64,000 nt of DNA from Palauibacter sp965207805 (GTDB lineage Bacteria > Gemmatimonadota > Gemmatimonadetes > Palauibacterales > Palauibacteraceae), in the NCBI GenBank assembly GCA_965207805.1, contig OZ242312.1, forward strand, positions 1,674,001-1,738,000, read 5' to 3'. A program made the translations under genes and the position numbers. Of the stretch, positions 25,269 to 33,426 are shown piece by piece. Every line of letters begins with the position of its first letter. The stretch's first letter is position 1. The notes below the pieces were generated by a model that saw only the letters and a list, made by a program, of their open reading frames with translations, made no database searches and was not told where the DNA came from.

Positions 25269-26954
25269 CTAGAATCGTAAGCCGCCGCCGGCGCTGAAGG
25301 CCCATCTCGATCTTTCGCTATCGCCAATCCCCCCGCCGAAGCGGTAGCCGATATTGAGGTTCGTGACCTGCGCGAAGGAAGAGAGCGGGGACCCTCCGAA
25401 CACGGTGACCCCGACGTTCCCGCCCATCCTCCGATCCTGGTCCGGATACCAGGCGCCTCCATAGTCGACGAACGCGCCCACGCCGAGCCCGAACAGGTTG
25501 TAGAAGTTGTCCACCAGGTAGGAGCGATGTTCCAGCGTGGCGCGCAACGTGCGGGTGCCCACGAACGCGTGCGGACCCCACAGGCGCGGCAATACCTGGA
25601 AGCCGATGTCGTGCTCGGAGCCGGGACGGGGCGATTCCTGAATCCCCGCGGACGCTTGCAGGAACGTCGTATTCCGCTCCGTCTCCCGAACCGCCGCCGT
25701 TCCCGAACCGAAGACATAGCCGGAGTCGAGGCCCGCCGAGGTGAAGAGGCCGCCGCCGTCGAGCAAACCCTTGAGAATCGCCGGGCCCGCCCGCCTTCCG
25801 GACGACAGAAGAAGACGCGCTCCGATTCCCGTTGACCTGTATCCCAGGCGTTCGTGCGCGAGCTTCACCGACACCCACACGCGGTCGCTGAGATCCTGGT
25901 CTTCCTCGGAGAATCCGTTGAAGCGTTGCACGCGCTCGAAACGGGCGCGCCGCCACTCGGCATATACGCCGATGAGTCCGTACACCGAGTCCGGCACGGT
26001 GGCGTCGAGGCTGTCCACGTTGACGCCGGGATGTTCGATCCGCAGGTGCTCTTCGTGCCGGACTTCGAGCGTTGCCCCGATGCGGAAGAACCCCTCTGGA
26101 TTCGCGACCGGTGCGATCGCCCCCGTCAGGCGGTGGATCTGGGCTCGCCGCCGCCACTCGATCGTCTGGAGGTCGTCGGGGCTGTGCCGCACATACTGCG
26201 GGATCCGCCCCCGGAAGTCCCGCCCCTCGTAGTAGAACGCCGAGCGGTCCGAGAGGGAGCGGAACGGGTTCGACAGGTACCAGGCGATGACGTCGCGGTC
26301 CGACAGGTTCAGCCACGTCGCGTTGGCCGCGAGCCGGGTGGAGGCCAGTCGATTCGATGTCAGCCGGAGGTCCATTCCGTCGCGGTCGGTTTCGCGGACG
26401 TACCACACCCGCATGGCGTTTCCGCTGCCCGCGAGGTTGATCTCCGTGACCCCGAAGGTGCCGGTCAGCGTGCCGTCCGCTGCGAGCCGTCCCGTGAAGC
26501 GCGGCTGAAGGCTCCAGGCGTCGCGCGTTCTCACGCTCAGCGCGAGTTTCCCATCGACGCGCGCCGAATCCACCCGTACTCGCCGGAAGAGGCCGAGGCG
26601 GCGGAGGTTTCGTTCGCTCTCGGCGGCCAGGAGCGAGTCGTAGGGTGTTCCCGGCCCAAGGAGCAGTTCGCGGCGGATGACCCAAGGCTGCGTCGTCCCG
26701 TGCAATCCGTTGCCGAGTCGGTAGATGAAGTTTCCGGCGGCGGCGTCCTCCGGGAAGACGTCCTGCCGGCTGATGAGGATGGTGTCGATGACGGCGCCCG
26801 CGCTGTCCGCCGTCAGGCGTGAGGATGCGGACTCCTGAGCCCGCGCTGCCGATGTCGGGAAAAGCCCCAGCAGGCACAGGAGCCGGACGACGTTCGCGCC
26901 CCGGAACGGAGCAGGGCGAGTCCCCCTTTCCGGGAGGGCCGCGGACGGAATCAT
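25269..26954 (-). CDS. Omp85/BamA-superfamily outer-membrane protein
   Basis: 561 aa. A long n-region and hydrophobic signal (about 1-42, ending SAARAQ) precede one POTRA-like domain (about 55-130: IDTILISRQDVFP, RELLLGPGTPYDS, ERNLRRLGLFRRVRVD). A beta-barrel with repeated aromatic girdle strands follows, ending FSAGGGLRF, a classic C-terminal Phe. BamA has five POTRAs; this has one, so it resembles smaller Omp85 members that secrete or insert proteins or lipids. It lies 28 bp after folK on the same strand, so co-transcription with folate genes is likely although functionally unexplained. Confidence 0.83.
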   Translation of the reverse strand: MIPSAALPERGTRPAPFRGANVVRLLCLLGLFPTSAARAQESASSRLTADSAGAVIDTILISRQDVFPEDAAAGNFIYRLGNGLHGTTQPWVIRRELLLGPGTPYDSLLAAESERNLRRLGLFRRVRVDSARVDGKLALSVRTRDAWSLQPRFTGRLAADGTLTGTFGVTEINLAGSGNAMRVWYVRETDRDGMDLRLTSNRLASTRLAANATWLNLSDRDVIAWYLSNPFRSLSDRSAFYYEGRDFRGRIPQYVRHSPDDLQTIEWRRRAQIHRLTGAIAPVANPEGFFRIGATLEVRHEEHLRIEHPGVNVDSLDATVPDSVYGLIGVYAEWRRARFERVQRFNGFSEEDQDLSDRVWVSVKLAHERLGYRSTGIGARLLLSSGRRAGPAILKGLLDGGGLFTSAGLDSGYVFGSGTAAVRETERNTTFLQASAGIQESPRPGSEHDIGFQVLPRLWGPHAFVGTRTLRATLEHRSYLVDNFYNLFGLGVGAFVDYGGAWYPDQDRRMGGNVGVTVFGGSPLSSFAQVTNLNIGYRFGGGIGDSERSRWAFSAGGGLRF

Positions 26955-26982
26955 GGGGCGGGAAGGTACGGTTGCACCGCGT

Positions 26983-27492
26983 TCACGGCCACCGGACATC
27001 GTCGCGTCTCGCGAGTCCCGGTTCATCGCGGAAGCGGGCCGCGATTTCACCCAGAGTGATTCCGAGGTCGGGATGCCGGAACTCCGGCGCCACATCCGCA
27101 AGGGGCACCGCCAGATGTGCCCTCGTCGGGATCTCCGGGTCGGGGAGGCGCAACTCCTCCTGGTCGACGACGAGACCCTGCACGGCGGCGATGTCGATGT
27201 CGATGGTGCGGGGGGCGTTTGGGTCCGCGGTCCGGACACGCCCGAGGCGGCGCTCCAGCGGCCGGATGACCTCGAACTTCAGTTCTCCCGGGGAAAGATC
27301 CGTCGTGATGCGCACGGCCGCGTTGAGGAAGCGGGGCATCCCGGGGTTCCCGACCGGGTCCGCTTCGTAGATCGGCGAAGCTCCCTCAATGCCCAGCAGC
27401 TCGTCGAGCGCCTCGAGCGCCGCCACGATATGCCGCTCCGGATCGATGTTCGAACCCAGCGTGAGGAGCGTGGTTCGGGGGGACGTGTTCAC
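26983..27492 (-). CDS. folK: 2-amino-4-hydroxy-6-hydroxymethyldihydropteridine pyrophosphokinase
   Basis: 169 aa, normal length. It transfers pyrophosphate from ATP to hydroxymethyl-dihydropterin in folate synthesis. LGSN (12-15), FLNAAV (55-60) and the Mg-binding RTIDIDI with D98 and D100 are all present, as is LPDPEIPTRAHLAVPLADVAP near the end. The GTG start overlaps the folB stop (GTGA). It sits in the unit SDR-folB-folK-omp85, giving two consecutive steps of the pathway. Confidence 0.95.
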   Translation of the reverse strand: MNTSPRTTLLTLGSNIDPERHIVAALEALDELLGIEGASPIYEADPVGNPGMPRFLNAAVRITTDLSPGELKFEVIRPLERRLGRVRTADPNAPRTIDIDIAAVQGLVVDQEELRLPDPEIPTRAHLAVPLADVAPEFRHPDLGITLGEIAARFRDEPGLARRDDVRWP

Positions 27493-27857
27493 GCGTAGTC
27501 CGCCGCCGTCCGTTCGACTTCGACCCCCACGGAATGCGCGTAGCGCAGGGCGCCCGGCTTCTCCACGCGGACCTTCGCCCGCTGCGCGCCGAAGTCGACG
27601 ATCGCGATCCGGGCGATCTGGTGCGCGAGGGCTTCCACGAGATACGGCTCGGCGGTTTCGACGTGCGCGATGACGCGCTTCGTCAGCGTCCGGTAGTTCA
27701 GCGCATCCGCGATGTCGTCGGACGCCCCCGCGGCCCGTGCGTCCACGGACAGGGACAGGTTGATCACGATGTCCTGTCTCTTCTCGCGTTCCCAGTCGTT
27801 GACCCCGATGATTCCCCGGACGAGAAGGTCACGGATGATGACCGTATCCGACGCCAT
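27489..27857 (-). CDS. folB: dihydroneopterin aldolase
   Basis: 122 aa, the normal size. It converts 7,8-dihydroneopterin to hydroxymethyl-dihydropterin and glycolaldehyde, the step before FolK. Family features: RGIIGVNDWEREKRQDI (14-30), NYRTL (54-58), catalytic-pocket E75 in LVEALA, and K100 in VEKPGALR. Its ATG overlaps the SDR gene stop by one base (TGATG), and folK starts within its stop codon. Confidence 0.94.
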   Translation of the reverse strand: MASDTVIIRDLLVRGIIGVNDWEREKRQDIVINLSLSVDARAAGASDDIADALNYRTLTKRVIAHVETAEPYLVEALAHQIARIAIVDFGAQRAKVRVEKPGALRYAHSVGVEVERTAADYA

Positions 27858-28642
27858 CAGATCCGCCCTCCCGTCAGCAAGTGTTCACCGCCATCCACGT
27901 AGATCGTCGCTCCCGTCACATAGTCGTTCTCGGCCAGGAACCGCGCCGCGTGCGCCACGTACTCCGGATCCCCCGTCCGCCCGAGCGGGATCCTCCGGCC
28001 TTTCTCCCGCCAGGCCGCGTCCTCCGCCGTCTCGCCGGGAGGCGGAAGAATCGGACCGGGAACGATCGCGTTCGCGCGCACCTCCGCGCCCAGTTCGCGG
28101 GCCGTCAGCGCCGTCAGGTGCAGAAGTCCCGCCTTGCTGACCCCGTGCGGCGCAAATCCCTTCCAGGCCGCGATCGCCGACATGTCCGACATGTTGATTA
28201 TGACGCCGGGCGCCCGAGGTTCCCCTCGGCTTCCGCGCCGCTCGGACACGGCGCGCATTCGAGCGGCCGCCCGCTGCGTCATGAGGAAGGGGGCGCGCAG
28301 GTTGAGCGCCTGTGCGGCATCCCACTCCGCGACCGTCGCCTCGCCGAACGGAGTACGCTCGAAGCTCGCGGCGGAGTTCACCACGATGTCGAGACGCTCG
28401 AACGCCGCGTCGAACGCCCCGAACAGGTCGTCGATCCGCTCGGGGAGCGAGAGGTCCGCCTCGGCGGTCGCCGCTCGGCGCCCCAAGGCCCGCACCTCGT
28501 TCGCCGTGCGGTCGGCCGCCGCGGCCGAACTCCGGTAGTGGATGAAGACGTCGCACCCCGCCTCGGCCAGCCCCAGCGACAGCGCGCGCCCCAGCCGGCG
28601 TGCGCCCCCCGTCACGAGTGCGACGGCGCCCTCGAGTTTCAC
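27857..28642 (-). CDS. SDR oxidoreductase, pteridine-reductase-like, Tyr replaced by His
   Basis: 261 aa from a GTG start behind GGAGAG. The Rossmann NADP motif is TGGARRLG (11-18), whose GARR form is typical of pteridine reductases (PTR1/FolM). VVNSAASF (87-94) and INMSDMS (149-155) follow, and NAIVPGPILPP and GATIYVDGGEHL close the fold. In the active site the expected YxxxK reads H166-GVS-K170: the catalytic Tyr is His. The neighbours folB and folK make a role in pterin or folate reduction attractive (inference). With the Tyr missing, activity may be altered, or the subunit may be structural. Confidence 0.87.
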   Translation of the reverse strand: MKLEGAVALVTGGARRLGRALSLGLAEAGCDVFIHYRSSAAAADRTANEVRALGRRAATAEADLSLPERIDDLFGAFDAAFERLDIVVNSAASFERTPFGEATVAEWDAAQALNLRAPFLMTQRAAARMRAVSERRGSRGEPRAPGVIINMSDMSAIAAWKGFAPHGVSKAGLLHLTALTARELGAEVRANAIVPGPILPPPGETAEDAAWREKGRRIPLGRTGDPEYVAHAARFLAENDYVTGATIYVDGGEHLLTGGRI

Positions 28643-28844
28643 GGCAGCTCTCCGTTCACGATCGTCTCCCTGCGGCCCTGGAGCTCGGCGGCGTCCCGGG
28701 CGTTTGCTTCTCCGGCGGTCCCGTGCCGGCGAAGCCGGGAATGTACAAGGTTCGAGGATGGATGGGGCGTTGCACGCGGAGGCGGCGCGCGCCCCATTGC
28801 GGCGCACCCGCGGCGGGCGCGGGAATGTAACAGGGAGGAGGCGC

Positions 28845-29831
28845 GTGAAAGCGATCTGGTACGAGAAGACCGGCCCCGCGCCGGAGGTGCTCCGGTTCGG
28901 GCAGCAGGAAGCGCCCGTGCCGGGGGCCGGAGAAGTTCGGGTGCGGCTGGCCGCTTCGGGCGTGAATCCGTCGGACACCAAGCGGCGGGCCGGCTGGATC
29001 GGCCTGTCGATGCCTCACCCGCGCATCGTACCGCACTCCGATGGGGCGGGGACCATCGATGCGGTGAGGGCGGGGGCGGACCGGGCCCGCGTCGGCGAGC
29101 GCGTCTGGTTGTGGAACGCCCAGGGCGGCGGCCGTCCGTTCGGAACGGCGGCGGAGTACACGGCCGTGCCGGCGGCGCAGGCTGTGCCGTTGCCGGACAA
29201 CGCGTCCTTCGCCGACGGCGCGGGCCTCGGAGTGCCGGGTTGTACGGCGCACTACGCCGTGTACGGGGACGGGCCTGTGGGCGGCAAGCGAATCCTCGTG
29301 CAGGGAGGCGCCGGGGCCGTCGGCCACCTGGCGGTGCAGCTCGCCACGCTGGGCGGCGCCGAAGTCATCGCCACGGTGAGCAGCGCCGCCAAGGCGGAGG
29401 TCGCGCTGGGGGGCGGCGCGAGGCACGCGATCGACTACCGGCGGGAGGAGGTCGCCCGCCGGGTCCTCGACCTCACCGATGGGGAGGGGGTGGACCGGGT
29501 CATCGAGGTGGATCTCGCCGCGAACCTCGAGACGGACGTCGCGGTCCTGCGGGAGAACGGGACGATCGCGTCGTACTCGTCAACCTCCGGCCCGGAACTG
29601 CCGCTCGCCTACTATCCGCTCGCCTTCAAGGACCTGCGCATCCATTTCGTGCAGGGATACCTGCTGCCGCCCGCCGCCCGCCGCGCGGCGGTCCGGGACC
29701 TCACCACCTGGCTCACGGCCGGACAACTGGACGTGCGGATCGCCGCCACCTTCCCCCTCGCGCGGACGGCGTCCGCGCACGAGGCCGTCGAGTCCGGCCG
29801 CGCGGATGGGAAGATCCTCGTCGAAATCTAG
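28845..29831 (+). CDS. zinc-independent MDR, quinone-reductase-like
   Basis: 328 aa from a GTG behind GGGAGGAGGCGC. Medium-chain dehydrogenase/reductase: the GroES-like N-domain (1-125) has SGVNPSDTKRRAG, and the Rossmann domain carries VQGGAGAVGHLAVQLA (about 150-165). The zinc ligands of alcohol dehydrogenases are not seen, which places it with NADPH:quinone reductases and zeta-crystallins. The C-terminal EAVESGRADGKILVEI is typical. It is divergent from the SDR-folB-folK unit, with about 200 bp between. Substrate unknown, probably a quinone or enone. Confidence 0.9.
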   Translation: MKAIWYEKTGPAPEVLRFGQQEAPVPGAGEVRVRLAASGVNPSDTKRRAGWIGLSMPHPRIVPHSDGAGTIDAVRAGADRARVGERVWLWNAQGGGRPFGTAAEYTAVPAAQAVPLPDNASFADGAGLGVPGCTAHYAVYGDGPVGGKRILVQGGAGAVGHLAVQLATLGGAEVIATVSSAAKAEVALGGGARHAIDYRREEVARRVLDLTDGEGVDRVIEVDLAANLETDVAVLRENGTIASYSSTSGPELPLAYYPLAFKDLRIHFVQGYLLPPAARRAAVRDLTTWLTAGQLDVRIAATFPLARTASAHEAVESGRADGKILVEI

Positions 29832-29847
29832 CCGCTCCTGTCAGAGC

Positions 29848-29866
29848 CCCGCTGTGTTCGAGCGGG
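29848..29866. terminator. candidate hairpin between convergent genes
   Basis: CCCGCT (29848-29853) and AGCGGG (29861-29866) form a 6-bp stem with a 7-base loop in the 40-bp gap between the MDR gene and the serine hydrolase gene. No T-tract. Confidence 0.35.
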
Positions 29867-29871
29867 TCGCG

Positions 29872-31545
29872 CTACTGCACCCGTTCGAAGCGCAGATCCC
29901 AGACGCGGCCCTGGCTCAAACTCGCCTGCGTGACCCGGCCGGCCTCGTCGCGCCGGAAGATGAACGTGCTGCCTCCTTGTCTGAACGCGTCGGGATAGAC
30001 CGGCGTCAGCGACGGTCCGTCCCCATACCGGTCCCTCAACACGAGGCCGCCGTCTTCAACCTCGACCCAGTACGTGACTTCCGCCTCGTCGCTGTGGTAG
30101 GCGCCCACGTAGGCGGCCAGGTCCGACGCGGTGGGCTCGAACCCTTCCACGGGTTCGAGCCTCACGTCGTCCGCGACCGGCGTGTCCATGGTCGCCCCGG
30201 GCCTCGTTCCGCCCCCGGCCGGGGCGTCGAAGGCGATGGAAACGCCCGCCGGGGAGGTGAACTCGGTCTCGCTCATGGCGGCGAGGGACATCCCACCCGG
30301 CCCCATGCCCAGGCGGAGCGAGGCGCCGTCCGCTGTCAACTCCATGAACTGACCGGTGCGGGTGTCGCGGTATCCACCGGCGAACGCGGCGACGCGGCCC
30401 GGATCGACGTCCGCACCCGCCGGATCGTCCGAGGCCTCTTCGCTGACCGCGTCGCCGAGGTAGAGTTCGGCCACCGCGCGGGCGAGCCCGCCGGGGTTGG
30501 CCTCCCCCACGTTGCACATCACCGACACCGCGAGCCCGTGGTCCGGGAAGCGCGTGAGGAAGCCGCGGTACGCGGCGGTTCCGCCGGAATGCTGGACCTC
30601 GCGCACGCCCTTGTATTCGCCGACGAAGAGCCCGCCCGCGTAGCTGATCTGCCGCCCCGAGTCGAGCATCCCCTGCTCATGCATGAGCCGGATGAACTCG
30701 GGCCCGCCGACCTCGCCGGTGTCGAGGTTGCGGGTGAACCTGAGAAGATCGCCGACGGTCGTGAGCAGGCCGCCGTTCCCGTGCACGTTCTCGAACGGCA
30801 TCAGCATGTGCCATTCGCCGTCGTCGCCGCGCCGGTATCCGATCGAGCGCTCCTCGACGATCTCGGTGAAATCGTCGCGCCACTGCGTCTTCGTCATGCC
30901 GAGGGGGCCGAAGATCCGCTCCTGCGAGAACTCGTCGAAGGTCTGTCCGGTCACCCGCTCCACGAGCATCGCCTGGAGGTTGTAGCCGGTGTTCGTATAG
31001 GAGTAGTAGCGGCCCGGCTCGTAGTTGAGGGCCCGCTGGCGGCTCGCGATGTCGAGCGCGTGCTTGTGCGTGTGGATCCGGGTGGTCCGCGCCCAGCCGT
31101 GGATGCCGGCGACGGACCCCCAGTCGCGGAGCCCGCTCGTGTGATGGATGAGCATCCTTACCGTGATGGGTTCGCCGTAGTCGGGCATCTCGGGGAAGTA
31201 CTCCCGGATGTCGTCGTCGAGGTCGATGCTTCCGTCCAGCGCGAGCAGGATCGTGGCCGCTGCGGTGAACTGCTTCGAGACCGAGCCCGGCTCGAACACG
31301 GTCTCGGGCGTGTTCGGCAGGTCCCACTCCAAATTCGCCATGCCGTAGGCGCGGGCCATGACCTGCTGCCCATCCCGCGAGACGGCGAAGGCGCACCCGG
31401 GGCCATCCGAAGCGCTGTAGTCGGCGAAGACCGCGTCGAGCGCCCCGAGTTCGACGGTTCCCGCGGACGAATCGTCGCCGTTCATGTTCGCGCAGGCGAG
31501 TCCCGCGGAGAGGGGAAGGATGAGGGTCCAGAGTCGCGTCTTCAT
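29872..31545 (-). CDS. beta-lactamase-fold serine hydrolase lipoprotein (tandem copy 2)
   Basis: 557 aa. Lipoprotein signal with GLAC (C18). The class C beta-lactamase/DD-peptidase fold shows nucleophile motif S88-VS-K91 (GSVSK) and Y183-T-N185 (YSYTN). MLIHHTSGLRDW is also typical of the family. The HxG-type third motif lies in the HSGGTAAYRG segment. A C-terminal beta domain (about 400-557) follows. It is the downstream member of a tandem pair with 31714-33387: both are 557 aa and align without gaps through the catalytic motifs. The envelope substrate is unknown; esterase, D-aminopeptidase or beta-lactamase-like activities occur in this family. Confidence 0.92.
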   Translation of the reverse strand: MKTRLWTLILPLSAGLACANMNGDDSSAGTVELGALDAVFADYSASDGPGCAFAVSRDGQQVMARAYGMANLEWDLPNTPETVFEPGSVSKQFTAAATILLALDGSIDLDDDIREYFPEMPDYGEPITVRMLIHHTSGLRDWGSVAGIHGWARTTRIHTHKHALDIASRQRALNYEPGRYYSYTNTGYNLQAMLVERVTGQTFDEFSQERIFGPLGMTKTQWRDDFTEIVEERSIGYRRGDDGEWHMLMPFENVHGNGGLLTTVGDLLRFTRNLDTGEVGGPEFIRLMHEQGMLDSGRQISYAGGLFVGEYKGVREVQHSGGTAAYRGFLTRFPDHGLAVSVMCNVGEANPGGLARAVAELYLGDAVSEEASDDPAGADVDPGRVAAFAGGYRDTRTGQFMELTADGASLRLGMGPGGMSLAAMSETEFTSPAGVSIAFDAPAGGGTRPGATMDTPVADDVRLEPVEGFEPTASDLAAYVGAYHSDEAEVTYWVEVEDGGLVLRDRYGDGPSLTPVYPDAFRQGGSTFIFRRDEAGRVTQASLSQGRVWDLRFERVQ

Positions 31546-31713
31546 CGTCTTCCTCCTGACTGAATTGCCGTACTCGCCGTCTCGTCGTCGGCCGCAGCCG
31601 TCCGCACAGCCTGAAGTGCAATGTCGGTGCCCGCCCCCGCCCCGTCGAGATCCGGCGTCGAACCGCGCCCGCGCACGAGGCGAGGGCCGCCGGCCGCGGC
31701 ACCCCGTCCCGGT

Positions 31714-33387
31714 CTAATCCACTCGTTCGAAGCGGAGATCCCAGACCCGTCCCTCGCTCAGACTTGCCTGCGAAACCCGGCCGGTCTCGTCGCGTCGGAA
31801 GATGAACGTGCGGGACGCCTGGCCGAACGCATCGGGATACAGCGGTTGAAGCGCGGCGCCGTCCCCGTACCGATCCCGAAACACGAGCCGCCCGTCCTCG
31901 ACCTCGAACCAGTACGTCACCTCGGCTTCATCGCTGCGGTAGGCTCCCACGTATTCGGCCAGGTCGGCCGCCGTCGGCTCAAACGGGCCGACGGGCTCGA
32001 TTCGCACTCCGTCCGCGGCGGGCATGTCCATGACGCCGGAAGGACGTTCGCCCGCGCTCGCGGGACCCTCGAATGCGATGGATACGCCCGTGGCCGAGGC
32101 AAATCCGGTCTCGCTCATGGCCGCGAGCGGCGGCCCGCCGGGTCCTCCGCTCATGAGCAGGGACGAACCGTCCGCGGTCAGCTCCAGATACTGTCCCGTT
32201 CGCGTATCCCGGTATCCGCCGGCGAATGCGGCGACGTGTGCGGGATCGACATCCGCCCCTGCCGCATCGGTCCGGGGTTCCTCGGTCATGGCGTCCGCGA
32301 GGTAGAGTTCCGCCACCTGGCGGGCGAGTCCGCCAGGGTCGGCTTCGGCCACGTTGCACATCAGGGACACTGCCACGCCGTGATCCGGATAGCGCGTGAG
32401 GAAACCCCGGTACCCAGCCGTCGAACCGCCGTGCGACACCTCGCGCACGCCTTTGTATTCGCCCACGCGCAACCCGCCCGCGTAGCCGGTCTGCCACCCC
32501 GAGTCGAGCGTGCCCGCATCGTGCATGAGACGGACGAATTCCGGTCCGCCGACGTCGCCCGTATCCAGATTGCGCGTGAAGCGGAGGAGGTCCCCCACGG
32601 TCGTGAGCAGACCGCCGTTGCCGTGGACGTTCTCGAACGGCATCCGCATGTGCCATTCCCCGTCCTCTCCGCGCCGGTAACCGACGGAGCGCTCGTCCAC
32701 GATCTCGGTGAAATCGTCCCGCCACTGCGTCCTCGTCATCCCGAGGGGACGAAAGATGCGCTCCTGCGAGAACTCGTCGAAGGTCTGGCCCGTGACCCGC
32801 TCGATGAGGATCGCCTGGAGGTTGTATCCCGTATTCGTGTACGAGTAGTAGCGACCGGGCTCGTAGTTCAGGGCGCGCTGACGGCTCGCGATGTCGAGCG
32901 CGTGTTTGTGCGAGTGGACCCGGCTCCAGCGCGGCCACCCCTGGATGGCGGCGACCGAACCCCAGTCCCGAAGGCCGCTCGTGTGGTGGATCAGCATCCG
33001 CACGGTGACGGCTTCGCCGTAGTCGGGCATCTCCGGAAAATACGCCCGGATGTCGTCATCGAGATCGATCCGTCCATCGAGAGCGAGCAGGATCGTGGCC
33101 GCGGCGGTGAACTGCTTCGAAACGGAGCCGGGCTCGAACACGGTTTCCGGAGTGTTCGGGACGTGCCACTCCAGATCCGCCATCCCGTACGCGCGCGACA
33201 TGACCTGCTGCCCGTCCCGCGAGACGCCGAAGGCGCACCCCGGCCCGTCGGAGCCAGCGAAATCCGCGAAGATGGCGTCGAGGGCCGTCAGTTCGGGAGC
33301 GCCCTCCGGCGGGCCTCCGGGGTTCGCGCCGGCGCAGGCGAGCCCCGCGGCGGCCGGAAGGATCAATGTCCAAAGCGGTGTCTTCAT
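31714..33387 (-). CDS. beta-lactamase-fold serine hydrolase lipoprotein (tandem copy 1)
   Basis: 557 aa from the ATG at 33387; a start 5 codons upstream is possible but less likely. Signal MKTPLWTLILPAAAGLAC with lipid-anchor Cys C18. S88-VS-K91 and Y183-T-N185 occur at exactly the same residues as in the downstream copy. Differences concentrate in the post-signal linker (20-35) and the C-terminal beta domain. It is separated from copy 2 by 168 bp that still retains a related stop-proximal context, as expected for tandem duplication. Substrate unknown. Both copies keep the catalytic motifs, so neither looks decayed. Confidence 0.92.
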   Translation of the reverse strand: MKTPLWTLILPAAAGLACAGANPGGPPEGAPELTALDAIFADFAGSDGPGCAFGVSRDGQQVMSRAYGMADLEWHVPNTPETVFEPGSVSKQFTAAATILLALDGRIDLDDDIRAYFPEMPDYGEAVTVRMLIHHTSGLRDWGSVAAIQGWPRWSRVHSHKHALDIASRQRALNYEPGRYYSYTNTGYNLQAILIERVTGQTFDEFSQERIFRPLGMTRTQWRDDFTEIVDERSVGYRRGEDGEWHMRMPFENVHGNGGLLTTVGDLLRFTRNLDTGDVGGPEFVRLMHDAGTLDSGWQTGYAGGLRVGEYKGVREVSHGGSTAGYRGFLTRYPDHGVAVSLMCNVAEADPGGLARQVAELYLADAMTEEPRTDAAGADVDPAHVAAFAGGYRDTRTGQYLELTADGSSLLMSGGPGGPPLAAMSETGFASATGVSIAFEGPASAGERPSGVMDMPAADGVRIEPVGPFEPTAADLAEYVGAYRSDEAEVTYWFEVEDGRLVFRDRYGDGAALQPLYPDAFGQASRTFIFRRDETGRVSQASLSEGRVWDLRFERVD

Positions 33388-33426
33388 CGTTCTGCTCCTC
33401 AACGGAGGTCCTGGAGCGGCTGGATG

